Shown here in pieces: positions 38,376-47,353 of a stretch of DNA of 64,000 nucleotides. The notes under the pieces are model-generated. The model had not been told where the DNA came from, did not search any database, and worked only from the letters and a program-made list of their open reading frames with translations. The translations under genes were made by a program, and so were the position numbers. The stretch is from Sphingomonadales bacterium Ga0077531 (lineage in GTDB: Bacteria > Pseudomonadota > Alphaproteobacteria > Sphingomonadales > Sphingomonadaceae): assembly GCA_001464915.1 (NCBI GenBank), contig LNED01000007.1, forward strand, positions 1 through 64,000. The letters run 5' to 3'. Within the stretch, counting starts at the first letter, position 1. Every line of letters begins with the position of its first letter.

Positions 38376-38478
38376 CGTCATTGCGAGGAGCCTTTAGGCG
38401 ACACGGCAATCCATGGACGAACGACGCAACATGAGGAGTGTTTTGTCCATGGATTACTTCGCTCAGCTCGCAATGACG
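38376..38478. repeat. Imperfect palindromic dispersed-type repeat
   Basis: Outer arms CGTCATTGCGAG (38376-38387) and CTCGCAATGACG (38467-38478) are perfect inverted copies. Inner arms AATCCATGGAC (38408-38418) and GTCCATGGATT (38445-38455) are also perfect, with a 26-nt loop. The intervening segments pair only partly. Sequences of this kind (CGTCATTGCGAG... with ATCCATGGA) resemble the short palindromes scattered between genes of many alphaproteobacteria. It fills the gap between rnr and the M28 peptidase stop and may fold in RNA from either side. Confidence 0.85.
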
Positions 38479-38482
38479 AAGG

Positions 38483-39862
38483 CTACTCCTTCACCACCGG
38501 TTCGAACGCACCGCCAGGCACAGCGCTGGCGACGGGTGAACAGAAACCCCCCTCAGGCGACCATGCACACGACGAAACGCCAAACAGCCAGTCATCGCCG
38601 CGCAGGGCCTTAACGTGACTGAACTCCCTCGCTTGTTCGGTGGCGTCACGATTGGCTTCGATCAGGCCGTCAATGTAAACCAACGTGACATCCCCGCCCC
38701 ATTCCGGCTGATCGGTCGGCCGTGTGGCGACAGTATAAAGCGAGGCGCCGGGCACCGCCTTCCATTTGAGTTCCGTATCAAGCCGAACCGCTGCGTCCAT
38801 TGTGACCTTTGGCGGCATCGGTGCGCGAGCGAGCGCATCAAGTGCCCGGACATTCAACTTCGTCACTCCCGCAAGATAGGCGAAATCCATCTCCTCCACC
38901 GTGTCGCCGTAGAACACCCCGTCCTCGGTGCGCAGATCCTGGTGCTGGTGATCGTAATCTTCGACCCCGACGGTAAAGCGGATTGCGGGGTAGCCCTTTT
39001 GCAGGAACGGCACCTGGTCCCCGCCCCGGCCCGTCCGGTCGGTGCGCCAGATTTGGCGGACTTGCAGGCCATCTGCGTTCTTCGCGGCAAGATCAGCCAC
39101 CCAGCGCGATAGGTTGCGCCCTGGCGAATCGTTCTCGCCCCCGAAGCGTGTTTGCGCCGCACGCAGGCGTTCAGTCAGGTCAGCGCGCGGGCCTTCGGAA
39201 AAGACGCGCACCACCTTGGGCTCACAATAGCCGTCCTTGCCGCAAGAATTTCCGACGATATCGTTGTTGAGCACCGCCTTCACCGTGAATCCCTGTGCAG
39301 TTGCCCAATCGGCGAGGATGCGCCCGCCATGGAGGCCCTGCTCTTCACCCGAAAGCAGCGCGTAGATAATGGTTGTGGGGTATTTCGTCCCGCTCAGCGC
39401 CCGCGCAGCTTCCAGCACCAACGCGGTGCCTGAACCATCATCATTCGCGCCCGGTGCGTCCGAGGTCGCGTCCATCACGTCGCTGACGCGGCTGTCGATG
39501 TGGCCCTGCACGATCACGACTTCGTTGGGGCGCTCGCTGCCACGCTGGATTGCCACTGCATTGCGCACGAGCGTCGGGTTCGGAATGCGCGGGCCGGTGA
39601 CGGTTTCACCAACCGGGAGCACCTCAAGGCAACCGCCGCACTTCGCGCCGATGCGCTTGAACTCCGCCAAGCCCCAATCGACCGCCGCGCCGATCCCACG
39701 TTCCGGATCGTCCTGCACCGACATCGTGTGACGCGTGCCAAAGCTGACCAGTTTTTCTACGTCGCCCTTGATGCGGTCCTCTGACACGCTGTCAGCAGGA
39801 TGGGTTTGGGCGACGAGCGGGGTGGCGGCAAATGCCGCGAGCAGAAGGGTACGTTTGATCAT
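38483..39862 (-). CDS. Exported M28-family zinc aminopeptidase
   Basis: A signal peptide (MIKRTLLLAAFAATPLVAQ) leads a 459-aa peptidase. The di-zinc ligands of family M28 appear in order: GHIDSR (His), PGANDDGSGTA (bridging Asp), LSGEEQGLHG (catalytic and metal Glu), NNDIVGN (Asp) and DYDHQHQD (His). A C-terminal domain of about 100 residues may be a beta accessory domain. It probably digests peptides in the periplasm or outside the cell. It is a single gene; the gap of 51 bp to proS is small, so read-through from upstream is possible only from the opposite side. Confidence 0.9.
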   Translation of the reverse strand: MIKRTLLLAAFAATPLVAQTHPADSVSEDRIKGDVEKLVSFGTRHTMSVQDDPERGIGAAVDWGLAEFKRIGAKCGGCLEVLPVGETVTGPRIPNPTLVRNAVAIQRGSERPNEVVIVQGHIDSRVSDVMDATSDAPGANDDGSGTALVLEAARALSGTKYPTTIIYALLSGEEQGLHGGRILADWATAQGFTVKAVLNNDIVGNSCGKDGYCEPKVVRVFSEGPRADLTERLRAAQTRFGGENDSPGRNLSRWVADLAAKNADGLQVRQIWRTDRTGRGGDQVPFLQKGYPAIRFTVGVEDYDHQHQDLRTEDGVFYGDTVEEMDFAYLAGVTKLNVRALDALARAPMPPKVTMDAAVRLDTELKWKAVPGASLYTVATRPTDQPEWGGDVTLVYIDGLIEANRDATEQAREFSHVKALRGDDWLFGVSSCAWSPEGGFCSPVASAVPGGAFEPVVKE

Positions 39863-39913
39863 GCACCCTGTCTGCCCTCACCGCCGCGCAGGTGCAAGCC
39901 CAAGAACTTGAGG

Positions 39914-41458
39914 TTAGTAGGCGCGCGCGATGAGAATGCGCTCGCTCGCTGGCGCGCCAGTGAAGATGCAGGCGCCGTCAGCAGCTGCGCTGCCGCGTGG
40001 CACGTTGCGGATGGTGAGCTTCAATGTTTTGAGCTTTTCGACCACCGCGTCCAGCGCCGTGCCGGTTGGCTTGGCCCACTCGACCTCGACCCAGCCGGGG
40101 TATTTGCCGCCATTTTCGAAATGCGCCGCCACCGCTGCCCAATCGGCCAGTCCGCGGGTGATATTAGCGTCGCGCCGGGCGCGGGCTTCTTCGTAAAGCG
40201 AAGTCTGGATCGCTTCGAGCGCCGCGCCCGCCTCGGCCACGAATTCACCGTGCGCCGGGTAGGTGAAGGCAGGCTTCCCATTCGCGACGTTCCAAAGCTG
40301 ATCGCGGCGCAGCACGGCAATCTTGCCCTCGGCCATGTCACGCGGGCCGACTTCGATGATGATCGGGGCGCCCTTGCGGACCCAATCCCAGCGCTTGGCC
40401 GCAGCCTTGCCGGGCTTCTGGTCAAGCAGCACGCGCACTTTCTCACCAAGCGCAATTTGCCCAGCCAGCGCAGCACGCACGCCATCACAATAGGCGAGCA
40501 ATTCGGCATCCTCGGGTGCCTCACGCAGCATCGGGATGATCACGATCTGCTGCGGTGCGATTGCCGGCGGCACACGCAACCCGTCGTCGTCGCCGTGGGT
40601 CATGATCACCCCACCGATCAGCCGCGTTGACACGCCCCAGCTGGTGGTGTGGCAGAACTGCTGCGCACCTTCGCGGTCCTGATACTGGATTCCCGCTGCA
40701 TGAGCGAAATTGGTGCCGAGATAATGCGAAGTGCCGGCCTGCAACGCCTTACCATCCTGCATCATCGCTTCGATCGACCAGGTTTCTACCGCGCCGGGAA
40801 AGCGTTCATTCTCGGGCTTCTCGCCTGCAATCACGGGCAGGGCGAGGTCATCCTCGGCACACGCGCGGTACATTTCGAGCGCGCGGTGCGTCTCGGCCAA
40901 CGCCTGTTCGCGGTTTTCGTGCGCGGTATGGCCTTCCTGCCAAAGGAATTCACTGGTGCGCAGGAACATCCGCGTGCGCATTTCCCAGCGCACCACATTG
41001 GCCCATTGGTTGGTCAGCATCGGCAGATCGCGCCAGCTTTGGATCCAGCGCGCCATCGCATCTCCGATGATCGTTTCCGACGTCGGGCGAACGACCAGAG
41101 GTTCTTCCAGCTTGGCTTCAGGATCGGGGATCAAACCGCCCTTGCCATCCGAAATCAGCCGGTGGTGGGTGACGACCGCCATTTCCTTGGCAAAGCCTTC
41201 GACGTGCTCGGCTTCCCGCGTGAAATTGGATAGCGGGATGAACAGCGGGAAGTAGCAGTTCTGCACCCCCGCTGCCTTGATCCGGTCGTCCATCAAACGC
41301 TGGATGCGTTCCCAGATGCCGTAGCCCCACGGCTTGATCACCATGCACCCGCGAACACCCGATTCCTCGGCAAGGTCAGCGGCGCTGATGACTTCCTGAT
41401 ACCATTTGGCAAAGTCGTCTTCGCGCTTCACGGTGAGCGCGTGGCGGATCTGGGACAC
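39914..41458 (-). CDS. proS: Prolyl-tRNA synthetase, eukaryote/archaea-like type
   Basis: Charges tRNA-Pro. Class II motif 2 is RWEMRTRMFLRTSEFLWQEG and motif 3 lies in GVSTRLIGGVIMTHGDD. RPTSETIIGDAMARWIQSW belongs to the type-3 (eukaryote/archaea-like) family, as does an anticodon-binding domain followed by a C-terminal extension ending in ARAY. The bacterial long form with the INS editing domain is not present. The length is 514 aa. Many alphaproteobacteria instead carry the short bacterial form, so this is a type replacement by ancient transfer, perhaps lineage-wide. Confidence 0.93.
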   Translation of the reverse strand: MSQIRHALTVKREDDFAKWYQEVISAADLAEESGVRGCMVIKPWGYGIWERIQRLMDDRIKAAGVQNCYFPLFIPLSNFTREAEHVEGFAKEMAVVTHHRLISDGKGGLIPDPEAKLEEPLVVRPTSETIIGDAMARWIQSWRDLPMLTNQWANVVRWEMRTRMFLRTSEFLWQEGHTAHENREQALAETHRALEMYRACAEDDLALPVIAGEKPENERFPGAVETWSIEAMMQDGKALQAGTSHYLGTNFAHAAGIQYQDREGAQQFCHTTSWGVSTRLIGGVIMTHGDDDGLRVPPAIAPQQIVIIPMLREAPEDAELLAYCDGVRAALAGQIALGEKVRVLLDQKPGKAAAKRWDWVRKGAPIIIEVGPRDMAEGKIAVLRRDQLWNVANGKPAFTYPAHGEFVAEAGAALEAIQTSLYEEARARRDANITRGLADWAAVAAHFENGGKYPGWVEVEWAKPTGTALDAVVEKLKTLKLTIRNVPRGSAAADGACIFTGAPASERILIARAY

Positions 41459-41517
41459 GGTTCTGAATTCCTGAATGACGTAGAGCGGTCGGATGCCCGA
41501 AGCGCGCCCCGATTGCC

Positions 41518-42093
41518 TTATTTGCTGAGGTCGTCCAGCTTCTTTTGCATCGCCGCCATCTGCTCGCGCAGCAGCGCGAGTTCATCATTGGCGGGCGTGC
41601 CTGAAGCGGTTGACTTGTCCTTCGGCTTGGCCACCCCGGGCAAAAAGACATCGGCCGCCGCGCGCATCATGGCCATATTGGTCTGATGGATCGCGGTGAA
41701 GGGATTGCTGGTCATCCCCTTTTCAAAGGCTTCGCGTATCTTTGACTGGTTGTCGCGGAAATTGGCCATGCTGGCTTCGAGATAAGACGGCATCAGCCCC
41801 TGCATCGAATTGCCATACATCCCGATCAGTTGGCGCAGGAAGCTAACGGGCAGCATCTGTTCGCCATTGGCCTCTTCGTCCATGATGATCTGGGTCAGGA
41901 TCGCATGTGTGATGTCATCGCCGCTTTTGGCATCAAGCACCTGAAATTCTACATTTTCACGCACCATTCGGGCGAGGTCTTCGAGCGTGATATAGCTTGA
42001 TGAGGCGGTGTTGTAGAGCCGCCGGTTGGCGTACTTCTTGATGATGATGGCATCGCCCGCTTCGCCCGTTGCTGCTTTTGCTCTGCCAACCAT
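41518..42093 (-). CDS. phaR: Polyhydroxyalkanoate synthesis regulator PhaR
   Basis: DNA-binding repressor that senses PHA granules and controls phasin synthesis. The N-terminal PHB/PHA accumulation regulator domain is clear: IIKKYANRRLYNTASSSYIT and LARMVRENVEF. The PHB-associated C-terminal part (about 75-130) follows, and the end is a short coiled coil (ALLREQMAAMQKKLDDL). The length is 191 aa. No phaC or phasin gene is in the window, so the regulated genes lie elsewhere. Confidence 0.93.
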   Translation of the reverse strand: MVGRAKAATGEAGDAIIIKKYANRRLYNTASSSYITLEDLARMVRENVEFQVLDAKSGDDITHAILTQIIMDEEANGEQMLPVSFLRQLIGMYGNSMQGLMPSYLEASMANFRDNQSKIREAFEKGMTSNPFTAIHQTNMAMMRAAADVFLPGVAKPKDKSTASGTPANDELALLREQMAAMQKKLDDLSK

Positions 42094-42178
42094 GCCAATA
42101 TGACCCCGAAAGATGACCCTTGATGCGGCGTCTTAGCACCTGCACAAGCTGCGGTGCAATAAAATGCCGGTGGACAGT

Positions 42179-43231
42179 CTAGCCGCCGCGCAATCTGCGC
42201 CCGATCACAGTCAGCATTTCGTACGGCGATAGCGAATTTTGCTGCGCAGCATCGGCGATGTTCCAAGGCACTTGCAGCCATTCTCCGGCGGCCAATTCGG
42301 GCGCTGCGGTGAGGTCGACCACCACCATGTCCATCGACACCTTGCCGAGAATGGGGAGGCGTCGGCCACCATGGTGCAGCGCATTGCCGGAGCCGCGGCT
42401 GCGCAGGAAGCCATCGGCATATCCCATTGATACTGTTCCTACGCGCATCGGGGATGGCGCGGTAAAGGCGGCGTTGTAACCGACACTGTCTCCGGCAGAG
42501 AGCGTTCGGGTTTGCAGGATTGCGGCCTCGACCTGCGTCACCGGACGGATCAAACCAGACAGCTCGGCGCGGGGCGCGCCGCCATACAGCGCGAGGCCGG
42601 GGCGCGTTAAATCAAAGGCATAGTCCGACCCCAGTCCGATCCCGGCGCTGTTTGCAAGGCTCAAACGCTGATGCGGAACCGCGCTCGCGACCGCCCGCAG
42701 GGCCGCCAATTGCCGCGCATTCATCGGGCTGTCTTCATCCGCGCAAGCGAGGTGACTCATTAGAATATCGACATCGAGTGCGGCAATCTGGGGATCGTTC
42801 GCATCACCTACAGCGATGCCGAGGCGGTTGATGCCGGTATCGACCATCAGGTGGCATCGCCCGCCGTCATTGGCCGTCCACAGCATCGCTTGATCGAGAG
42901 AGTTGATCACTGGCATTGCACCGGTTGCTTTGGCATAAGCGCAATCTGCGTCATTCAGAACACCATGCAATACAGCAACTTGCGCAGGTGGAACGTGCGC
43001 GATGACCGCCGCCACCTCGCTCCAATGCGCGACGAAAAACGTCTCGCACCCGGCATCCCGCAACACCGGAACGCAGGCATCGACGCCCAAGCCATAGCAA
43101 TCCGCCTTGACCGCAGCCCCAGCTCTTCCGCCCACCGAGAGGGCATTCAACGCCTGCCAATTGGCGGCAAGGGCACCCCTATCGATGGTCAAGCGCAGGC
43201 TAGAGGGGGGCAAAACCGGGCTATCAGTCAT
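42179..43231 (-). CDS. alr: Alanine racemase
   Basis: PLP enzyme making D-Ala for peptidoglycan. The PLP lysine is in AAVKADCYGLG near the N-terminus, the catalytic Tyr in VSMGYADGFLRS, and LTRPGLALYGG is the standard loop. The length is 350 aa. Its first 8 bp overlap the end of the MHS transporter gene, suggesting joint transcription. A D-Ala-D-Ala carboxypeptidase gene lies elsewhere in the window at 26725-27915. Confidence 0.94.
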   Translation of the reverse strand: MTDSPVLPPSSLRLTIDRGALAANWQALNALSVGGRAGAAVKADCYGLGVDACVPVLRDAGCETFFVAHWSEVAAVIAHVPPAQVAVLHGVLNDADCAYAKATGAMPVINSLDQAMLWTANDGGRCHLMVDTGINRLGIAVGDANDPQIAALDVDILMSHLACADEDSPMNARQLAALRAVASAVPHQRLSLANSAGIGLGSDYAFDLTRPGLALYGGAPRAELSGLIRPVTQVEAAILQTRTLSAGDSVGYNAAFTAPSPMRVGTVSMGYADGFLRSRGSGNALHHGGRRLPILGKVSMDMVVVDLTAAPELAAGEWLQVPWNIADAAQQNSLSPYEMLTVIGRRLRGG

Positions 43232-44855
43232 CGGCGAAATCTGTCGGCGGACCGCTTGGCAATCCCCACCATGCCACTAGCAATCCAAACCCGACCACTG
43301 CCATAGTGTACCACAGCCCAGCATAGATATCGCCGGTACGCGCCACGATCACCCCTGCGATCAACGGCAGGAAGCCGCCAAGGTAACCTGCGCCGATGTG
43401 GTAGGGAATAGACATCGACGAATAGCGGATGCGCGGTGGGAACATTTCGCTCAGCAGCGCCGCGACCGAGCCGTAGGTCAGCGCCGACAACACCCCCAAA
43501 GCCAACAACACGCCGACGATGCCGATGATGTTGGCGGGCGCGGGCCGCTGCTTGGCGAAGTCGAAGCCATATTGCCCCAGCGCCGCATGTATCCCCGTCC
43601 GCCGTGCTGCGCCGTCCGCCATCCACGCCGGAGCGATCGCCACCGGATTGCCCCCTGCGGTCAGCGTCAGCTCAGCACCCGGCACCAGCGTGTAAGGCAC
43701 ACCCGAGGCGGTCAGCGTCTCAAGCACCTTCCCGCAATCGGTCTGTTCGCGCTGGAACAGTTCGGCGAAAGGATCAGTCTCGCACGCCGGGCCGCTCACC
43801 ACAATCGGCGTACGCTCCGCCGCGTCGGCCAGCGCGGGATTGGCGAGGCTCCCCATCATCCAGAACAGCGGGAAAAGAAGTGCCAAAGTGGCCGCCGCGC
43901 CAATGATGATCGGCAGCTTGCGCCCGACCCGGTCAGACCATTTGCCGACCACGACATAGAACGTCATCACGATCAGGCCCGACACCAGCAGGATCAGCTC
44001 CACCGTCAGATCATCGACATGCATCGGCCCGCGCAGGAAGCTCATCGCGGAGAAGAACCCGGTGTACCAGATCGTCGTCAGGATGCCGGTAATCCCGAAC
44101 AGCGCGACGAAAATCCGCTTGCCATTGCCGGGGTAGGTGAAGCTTTCGACAAAAGGATTGCCCGACGTCTCGCCCGCTTCCTTCATCGCCTGAAACACCG
44201 GGCTTTCCGAAAGCTTCAGCCGCATCCACAGCGAAATTGCCAATAGGATTATCGACAGCAGGAACGGCACGCGCCAGCCCCACGCCTCGAACGCTTCGGT
44301 CGGGATCAGGAACCGGCAGGCCAGCACCACGATGATCGAGAGGACAAAGCCGCCGGCAACGCTCGCCTGAATGAAGCTGGTGTAGAACCCGCGCTTTTCC
44401 GGCGGGGCGTGTTCAGCGACGTAAATCGCTGCGCCGCCATATTCGCCGCCCAACGCCAGGCCTTGGAGCACCCGCAGCAGGATCACGATGATCGGCGCGG
44501 CCATGCCAATCGTGTCGACTGTTGGGATCAAACCTACCCCCGCAGTGGCAATTCCCATCAGCGTGACGGTGACAAGAAACGTATATTTGCGCCCCAGTTT
44601 ATCACCCAGAAACCCGAACAGGATCGCGCCCAAGGGGCGAAACGCAAAACCCACCGCAAAGGTTGACCACACCAGCAGCAGGCCCAGCGTTTCGTTATCG
44701 GTGGCGTAGAACGCATCTTTGAGGATGTAGGCGAGCGTGCCGTAGATGAAGAAATCGTACCATTCGAAGATGGTGCCCGCGCTGGATGCGCCGATCACCA
44801 GCCGGATTTCCTGCTCGCTCGGCTCGCGGTTTGCGAGCGCCTGCGCTTCAGCCAT
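43224..44855 (-). CDS. MHS-family MFS transporter with a large extramembrane insert
   Basis: Metabolite:H+ symporter family permease (543 aa). The start IFEWYDFFIYGTLA and the loop 2-3 motif GDKLGRKYT are typical; a second copy, GKWSDRVGRK, follows helix 8. Between about residues 338 and 440, in the loop after helix 9, there is a soluble insert of roughly 100 residues with Cys358 and Cys374. Such MFS members carry dicarboxylates, amino acids or osmolytes; the substrate is unknown. The gene overlaps alr by 8 bp. Confidence 0.9.
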   Translation of the reverse strand: MAEAQALANREPSEQEIRLVIGASSAGTIFEWYDFFIYGTLAYILKDAFYATDNETLGLLLVWSTFAVGFAFRPLGAILFGFLGDKLGRKYTFLVTVTLMGIATAGVGLIPTVDTIGMAAPIIVILLRVLQGLALGGEYGGAAIYVAEHAPPEKRGFYTSFIQASVAGGFVLSIIVVLACRFLIPTEAFEAWGWRVPFLLSIILLAISLWMRLKLSESPVFQAMKEAGETSGNPFVESFTYPGNGKRIFVALFGITGILTTIWYTGFFSAMSFLRGPMHVDDLTVELILLVSGLIVMTFYVVVGKWSDRVGRKLPIIIGAAATLALLFPLFWMMGSLANPALADAAERTPIVVSGPACETDPFAELFQREQTDCGKVLETLTASGVPYTLVPGAELTLTAGGNPVAIAPAWMADGAARRTGIHAALGQYGFDFAKQRPAPANIIGIVGVLLALGVLSALTYGSVAALLSEMFPPRIRYSSMSIPYHIGAGYLGGFLPLIAGVIVARTGDIYAGLWYTMAVVGFGLLVAWWGLPSGPPTDFADD

Positions 44856-44909
44856 GTTGCATTATCCCCATCGTGCAGGCCTTGCCGACCCCTTTGTCTG
44901 ATGCAAACC

Positions 44910-45350
44910 CTAGCCGCCTGCCGCGCCGCTTGAAAGCGCGATACAGGCAGCCTTCCACGGCAACAGCAAAGCCCCGTGCCGTCCGGGATGATCGCGCGCC
45001 GGGATCAGCGCGCCAAGACCGGGCCAATCGGGCAAGGCACCCTCGCCCGCCAGCCACTGATCGAGTGCTTCGGTAGTGGCGGCGATAGCGCCCGCGCTCG
45101 CGCCTTCAGCATTGCGCGCCAGCAACATTGCCGATGCCTGCCCGATCGCGCAGGCGTTCACCTGCATACCGATCCGGGTGATCTGCGCGTCATCATCCAA
45201 CGCCAGCCCCAAGGTTATCGCACTGCCGCAGGTGCGCGACCGCGCCTCAGCCACCAGCGGCAGCGTTGGATCGAGAGGAAATTGCGCCAGCCCCGTCGCC
45301 AGCGCCAGCAGATCAGGCGTGTAGAGCTTCGCCGCGCGCGCAGTCTGCAC
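44910..45350 (-). CDS. NifU/IscU-like iron-sulfur scaffold protein
   Basis: A 146-aa protein of the NifU N-terminal family. Three Cys residues fit the scaffold positions: SRTCGSAITL, NACAIGQASA, and KAACIAL near the C-terminus. The segment RHGALLLPWKA resembles SUF-linked members. Such proteins assemble or carry Fe-S clusters; no suf genes are adjacent. The start is GTG at 45350, 5 nt after the cvpA stop, so it is probably co-translated with cvpA. No strong ribosome-binding site is seen. Confidence 0.82.
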   Translation of the reverse strand: MQTARAAKLYTPDLLALATGLAQFPLDPTLPLVAEARSRTCGSAITLGLALDDDAQITRIGMQVNACAIGQASAMLLARNAEGASAGAIAATTEALDQWLAGEGALPDWPGLGALIPARDHPGRHGALLLPWKAACIALSSGAAGG

Positions 45351-45355
45351 CGCGA

Positions 45356-45901
45356 TCAGCTCGCCGCGTTGGCCGCCGCGGCCTCCCGCGCATCGGATTC
45401 GCGGCGCAACTCGTCACGCTTGACCGCGATGATGGGCACCAATTGGCGTGAAAAAGCATCAGCTGCGGGATAGGTGCGCGCGGAGGTTACCCAGTTCGGG
45501 CGACCCTTGTAGCCCCAAACATCGTCGAACCCCATCACCAGCAGCGAAAAGGCAAAGACAGCGATAAGCGCGCCTTTGACCGCACCGAACCCAAAGCCGA
45601 GCACCCGGTCAATCGGCCCGAGAATTGCACCGTCAGATGCGCCGCTGGCATTGCCGATGATCAGCTTCATTGCCGCGTAGGGGATAAGCAGCAGTAACAC
45701 GAACGCCAGCAGCGGCGTAGCAGGCTCGGCGTTGTAGACATTGCGCAGCCCATCAGTGAGCAAGGGGTGGAGGAAATGCAGCGCCAGCGCTGCCATGATC
45801 CATGATGCGAGGCTGAGCACTTCCTGCACCAGACCGCGCATGAACCCGCCAATCGCGGCAACGCCAACGATGACCACGATGAGAATGTCGAGTAGAGCCA
45901 T
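45356..45901 (-). CDS. cvpA: CvpA family membrane protein
   Basis: A 181-aa inner-membrane protein with four predicted helices. It begins LLDILIVVIVGVAAIGGFMRGLVQEV, the family hallmark, and contains RVLGFGFGAVKGALI. The name comes from a colicin V production phenotype in E. coli; family members influence envelope integrity and biofilm formation, and no bacteriocin is implied. The C-terminal tail is charged and Ala-rich. It follows radA after 11 bp, and the NifU-like gene follows it. Confidence 0.9.
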   Translation of the reverse strand: MALLDILIVVIVGVAAIGGFMRGLVQEVLSLASWIMAALALHFLHPLLTDGLRNVYNAEPATPLLAFVLLLLIPYAAMKLIIGNASGASDGAILGPIDRVLGFGFGAVKGALIAVFAFSLLVMGFDDVWGYKGRPNWVTSARTYPAADAFSRQLVPIIAVKRDELRRESDAREAAAANAAS

Positions 45902-45912
45902 GCGGCCTACGA

Positions 45913-47280
45913 TTATGCGCTACCCATCACCTGGTCAACGAGGTTCGCAAGTTGTCCCAAACCACGATATTGGTCGCCCGGCCCGATGCCCGTGACCCCC
46001 GCCGGGCCATAGCAGCGCGCAAAGCCTAGCTTGGCCGCTTCGCGCAGACGTAGCGGAGCGTGGGCGACGGGCCGGATTTCTCCGGCAAGGCTGACTTCGC
46101 CAAACCATGCCGCCTTGTCGGGCAAGGGCTTGTCCGCCAGCGCCGATACCAGCGCAGCGGCCACCGCCAGATCAGCCGCCGGATCGGTTAGACGGTAACC
46201 GCCCGCGATATTGAGATAAACCTCGGCCGAGGAAAAATTGAGCCCGCAGCGCGATTCGAGGACGGCCAGCAGCATTGCCATGCGCCCGCTATCCCACCCG
46301 ACCACGGCACGCCGCGGGGTCGCGCCTGATTGCAGGCGGACGATCAGTGCCTGGATTTCGACCAGCACCGGGCGGGTGCCTTCCAATGCCGGAAACACTG
46401 CACTGCCCGCCAGCGCCGTCTCGCGGCCCGACAGGAATAGCAGCGAAGGGTTGGCAACTTCCTCCAACCCTTCACCCGCCATTGCGAACACGCCGATTTC
46501 ATCCACTGCGCCGAACCGGTTCTTGAGTGCGCGCAGGATGCGATACTGGTGGCTGCGCTCGCCTTCAAAGCTCATCACTACATCGACCATGTGTTCGAGC
46601 ACGCGCGGGCCGGCGATGGTGCCATCTTTGGTGACGTGCCCGACCAGCACCACCACGCAGCCGGTTTCCTTGGCATAACGAATCAGTTCCAGAGCGCAGC
46701 CGCGTACCTGACTGACCGTACCGGGCGCGCCTTCGATGGTGTCGGAATGCATCGTCTGGATCGAATCGATCACCAGCAGCGCAGGCGGATCGCCATGTCC
46801 CAGCGTGGTGAGAATATCACGAACCGAGGTTTCCGACGCGAGCCGGATCGGCGCATCGGCCACCCCCATGCGGGACGCCCGCAGGCGCACCTGCCCAGCC
46901 GCTTCTTCGCCGCTGACATAGACGACATCATTGCCGCCGCGCGCAATCGTCGCGGCGCATTGCAACAACAGCGTGGATTTGCCGATCCCCGGATCGCCGC
47001 CCAGCAACACCGCACTGCCCGGCACCAATCCGCCGCCCAAGGCGCGGTCAAACTCGGCCAGCCCGGTCGATTTCCGAACCGGCAGAGCGGTGGGCGCGTT
47101 CAGCGGTTCAAACGCCACTGCTCGTCCGCCCCGCGACAGGTCGTGTTTTTGCGAGAACACCGTGGCGGGAACATCCTCCACCAGCGTGTTCCATTCTGCG
47201 CAATCAGGGCACTGCCCCTGCCAGCGCGGGGACACGCCGCCGCATGACTGACACACAAACCGCTTCTTCGACTTTGCCAT
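45913..47280 (-). CDS. radA: DNA repair protein RadA (Sms)
   Basis: RecA-like ATPase that helps recombination-intermediate processing by driving branch migration. It has an N-terminal zinc finger (FVCQSCGG ... CPDCAEW), Walker A GGDPGIGKSTLL, the RadA-specific KNRFG motif (LKNRFGAVDEIGVF), and a C-terminal Lon-protease-like domain with GEVSLAGEIRPV. The length is 455 aa. It heads the leftward radA-cvpA-NifU-like cluster and is divergent from the patatin gene. Confidence 0.96.
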   Translation of the reverse strand: MAKSKKRFVCQSCGGVSPRWQGQCPDCAEWNTLVEDVPATVFSQKHDLSRGGRAVAFEPLNAPTALPVRKSTGLAEFDRALGGGLVPGSAVLLGGDPGIGKSTLLLQCAATIARGGNDVVYVSGEEAAGQVRLRASRMGVADAPIRLASETSVRDILTTLGHGDPPALLVIDSIQTMHSDTIEGAPGTVSQVRGCALELIRYAKETGCVVVLVGHVTKDGTIAGPRVLEHMVDVVMSFEGERSHQYRILRALKNRFGAVDEIGVFAMAGEGLEEVANPSLLFLSGRETALAGSAVFPALEGTRPVLVEIQALIVRLQSGATPRRAVVGWDSGRMAMLLAVLESRCGLNFSSAEVYLNIAGGYRLTDPAADLAVAAALVSALADKPLPDKAAWFGEVSLAGEIRPVAHAPLRLREAAKLGFARCYGPAGVTGIGPGDQYRGLGQLANLVDQVMGSA

Positions 47281-47319
47281 AGGTACGCTTCCTAACGAGA
47301 ACAGATGACGAACTCAATT

Positions 47320-47331
47320 GCATTACAATGC
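47320..47331. promoter_or_regulatory. Short palindrome in the radA/patatin divergent promoter region
   Basis: GCATTACAATGC is a dyad (GCATT-AC-AATGC) in the 73-bp gap between the two divergent genes. It could be an operator or part of overlapping promoters. With no known consensus matched this is only a candidate. Confidence 0.25.
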
Positions 47332-47353
47332 GTTTGCGCGTTAGAAAGCGACG

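Noticed and set aside
38413..38613. Small ORFs within the palindrome
   Set aside because: They arise from the repeat and the antisense end of the peptidase gene and have no ribosome-binding site.
45356..45901. A colicin/bacteriocin locus
   Set aside because: CvpA is a conserved envelope protein named from an E. coli phenotype; no bacteriocin, immunity or export gene is nearby.
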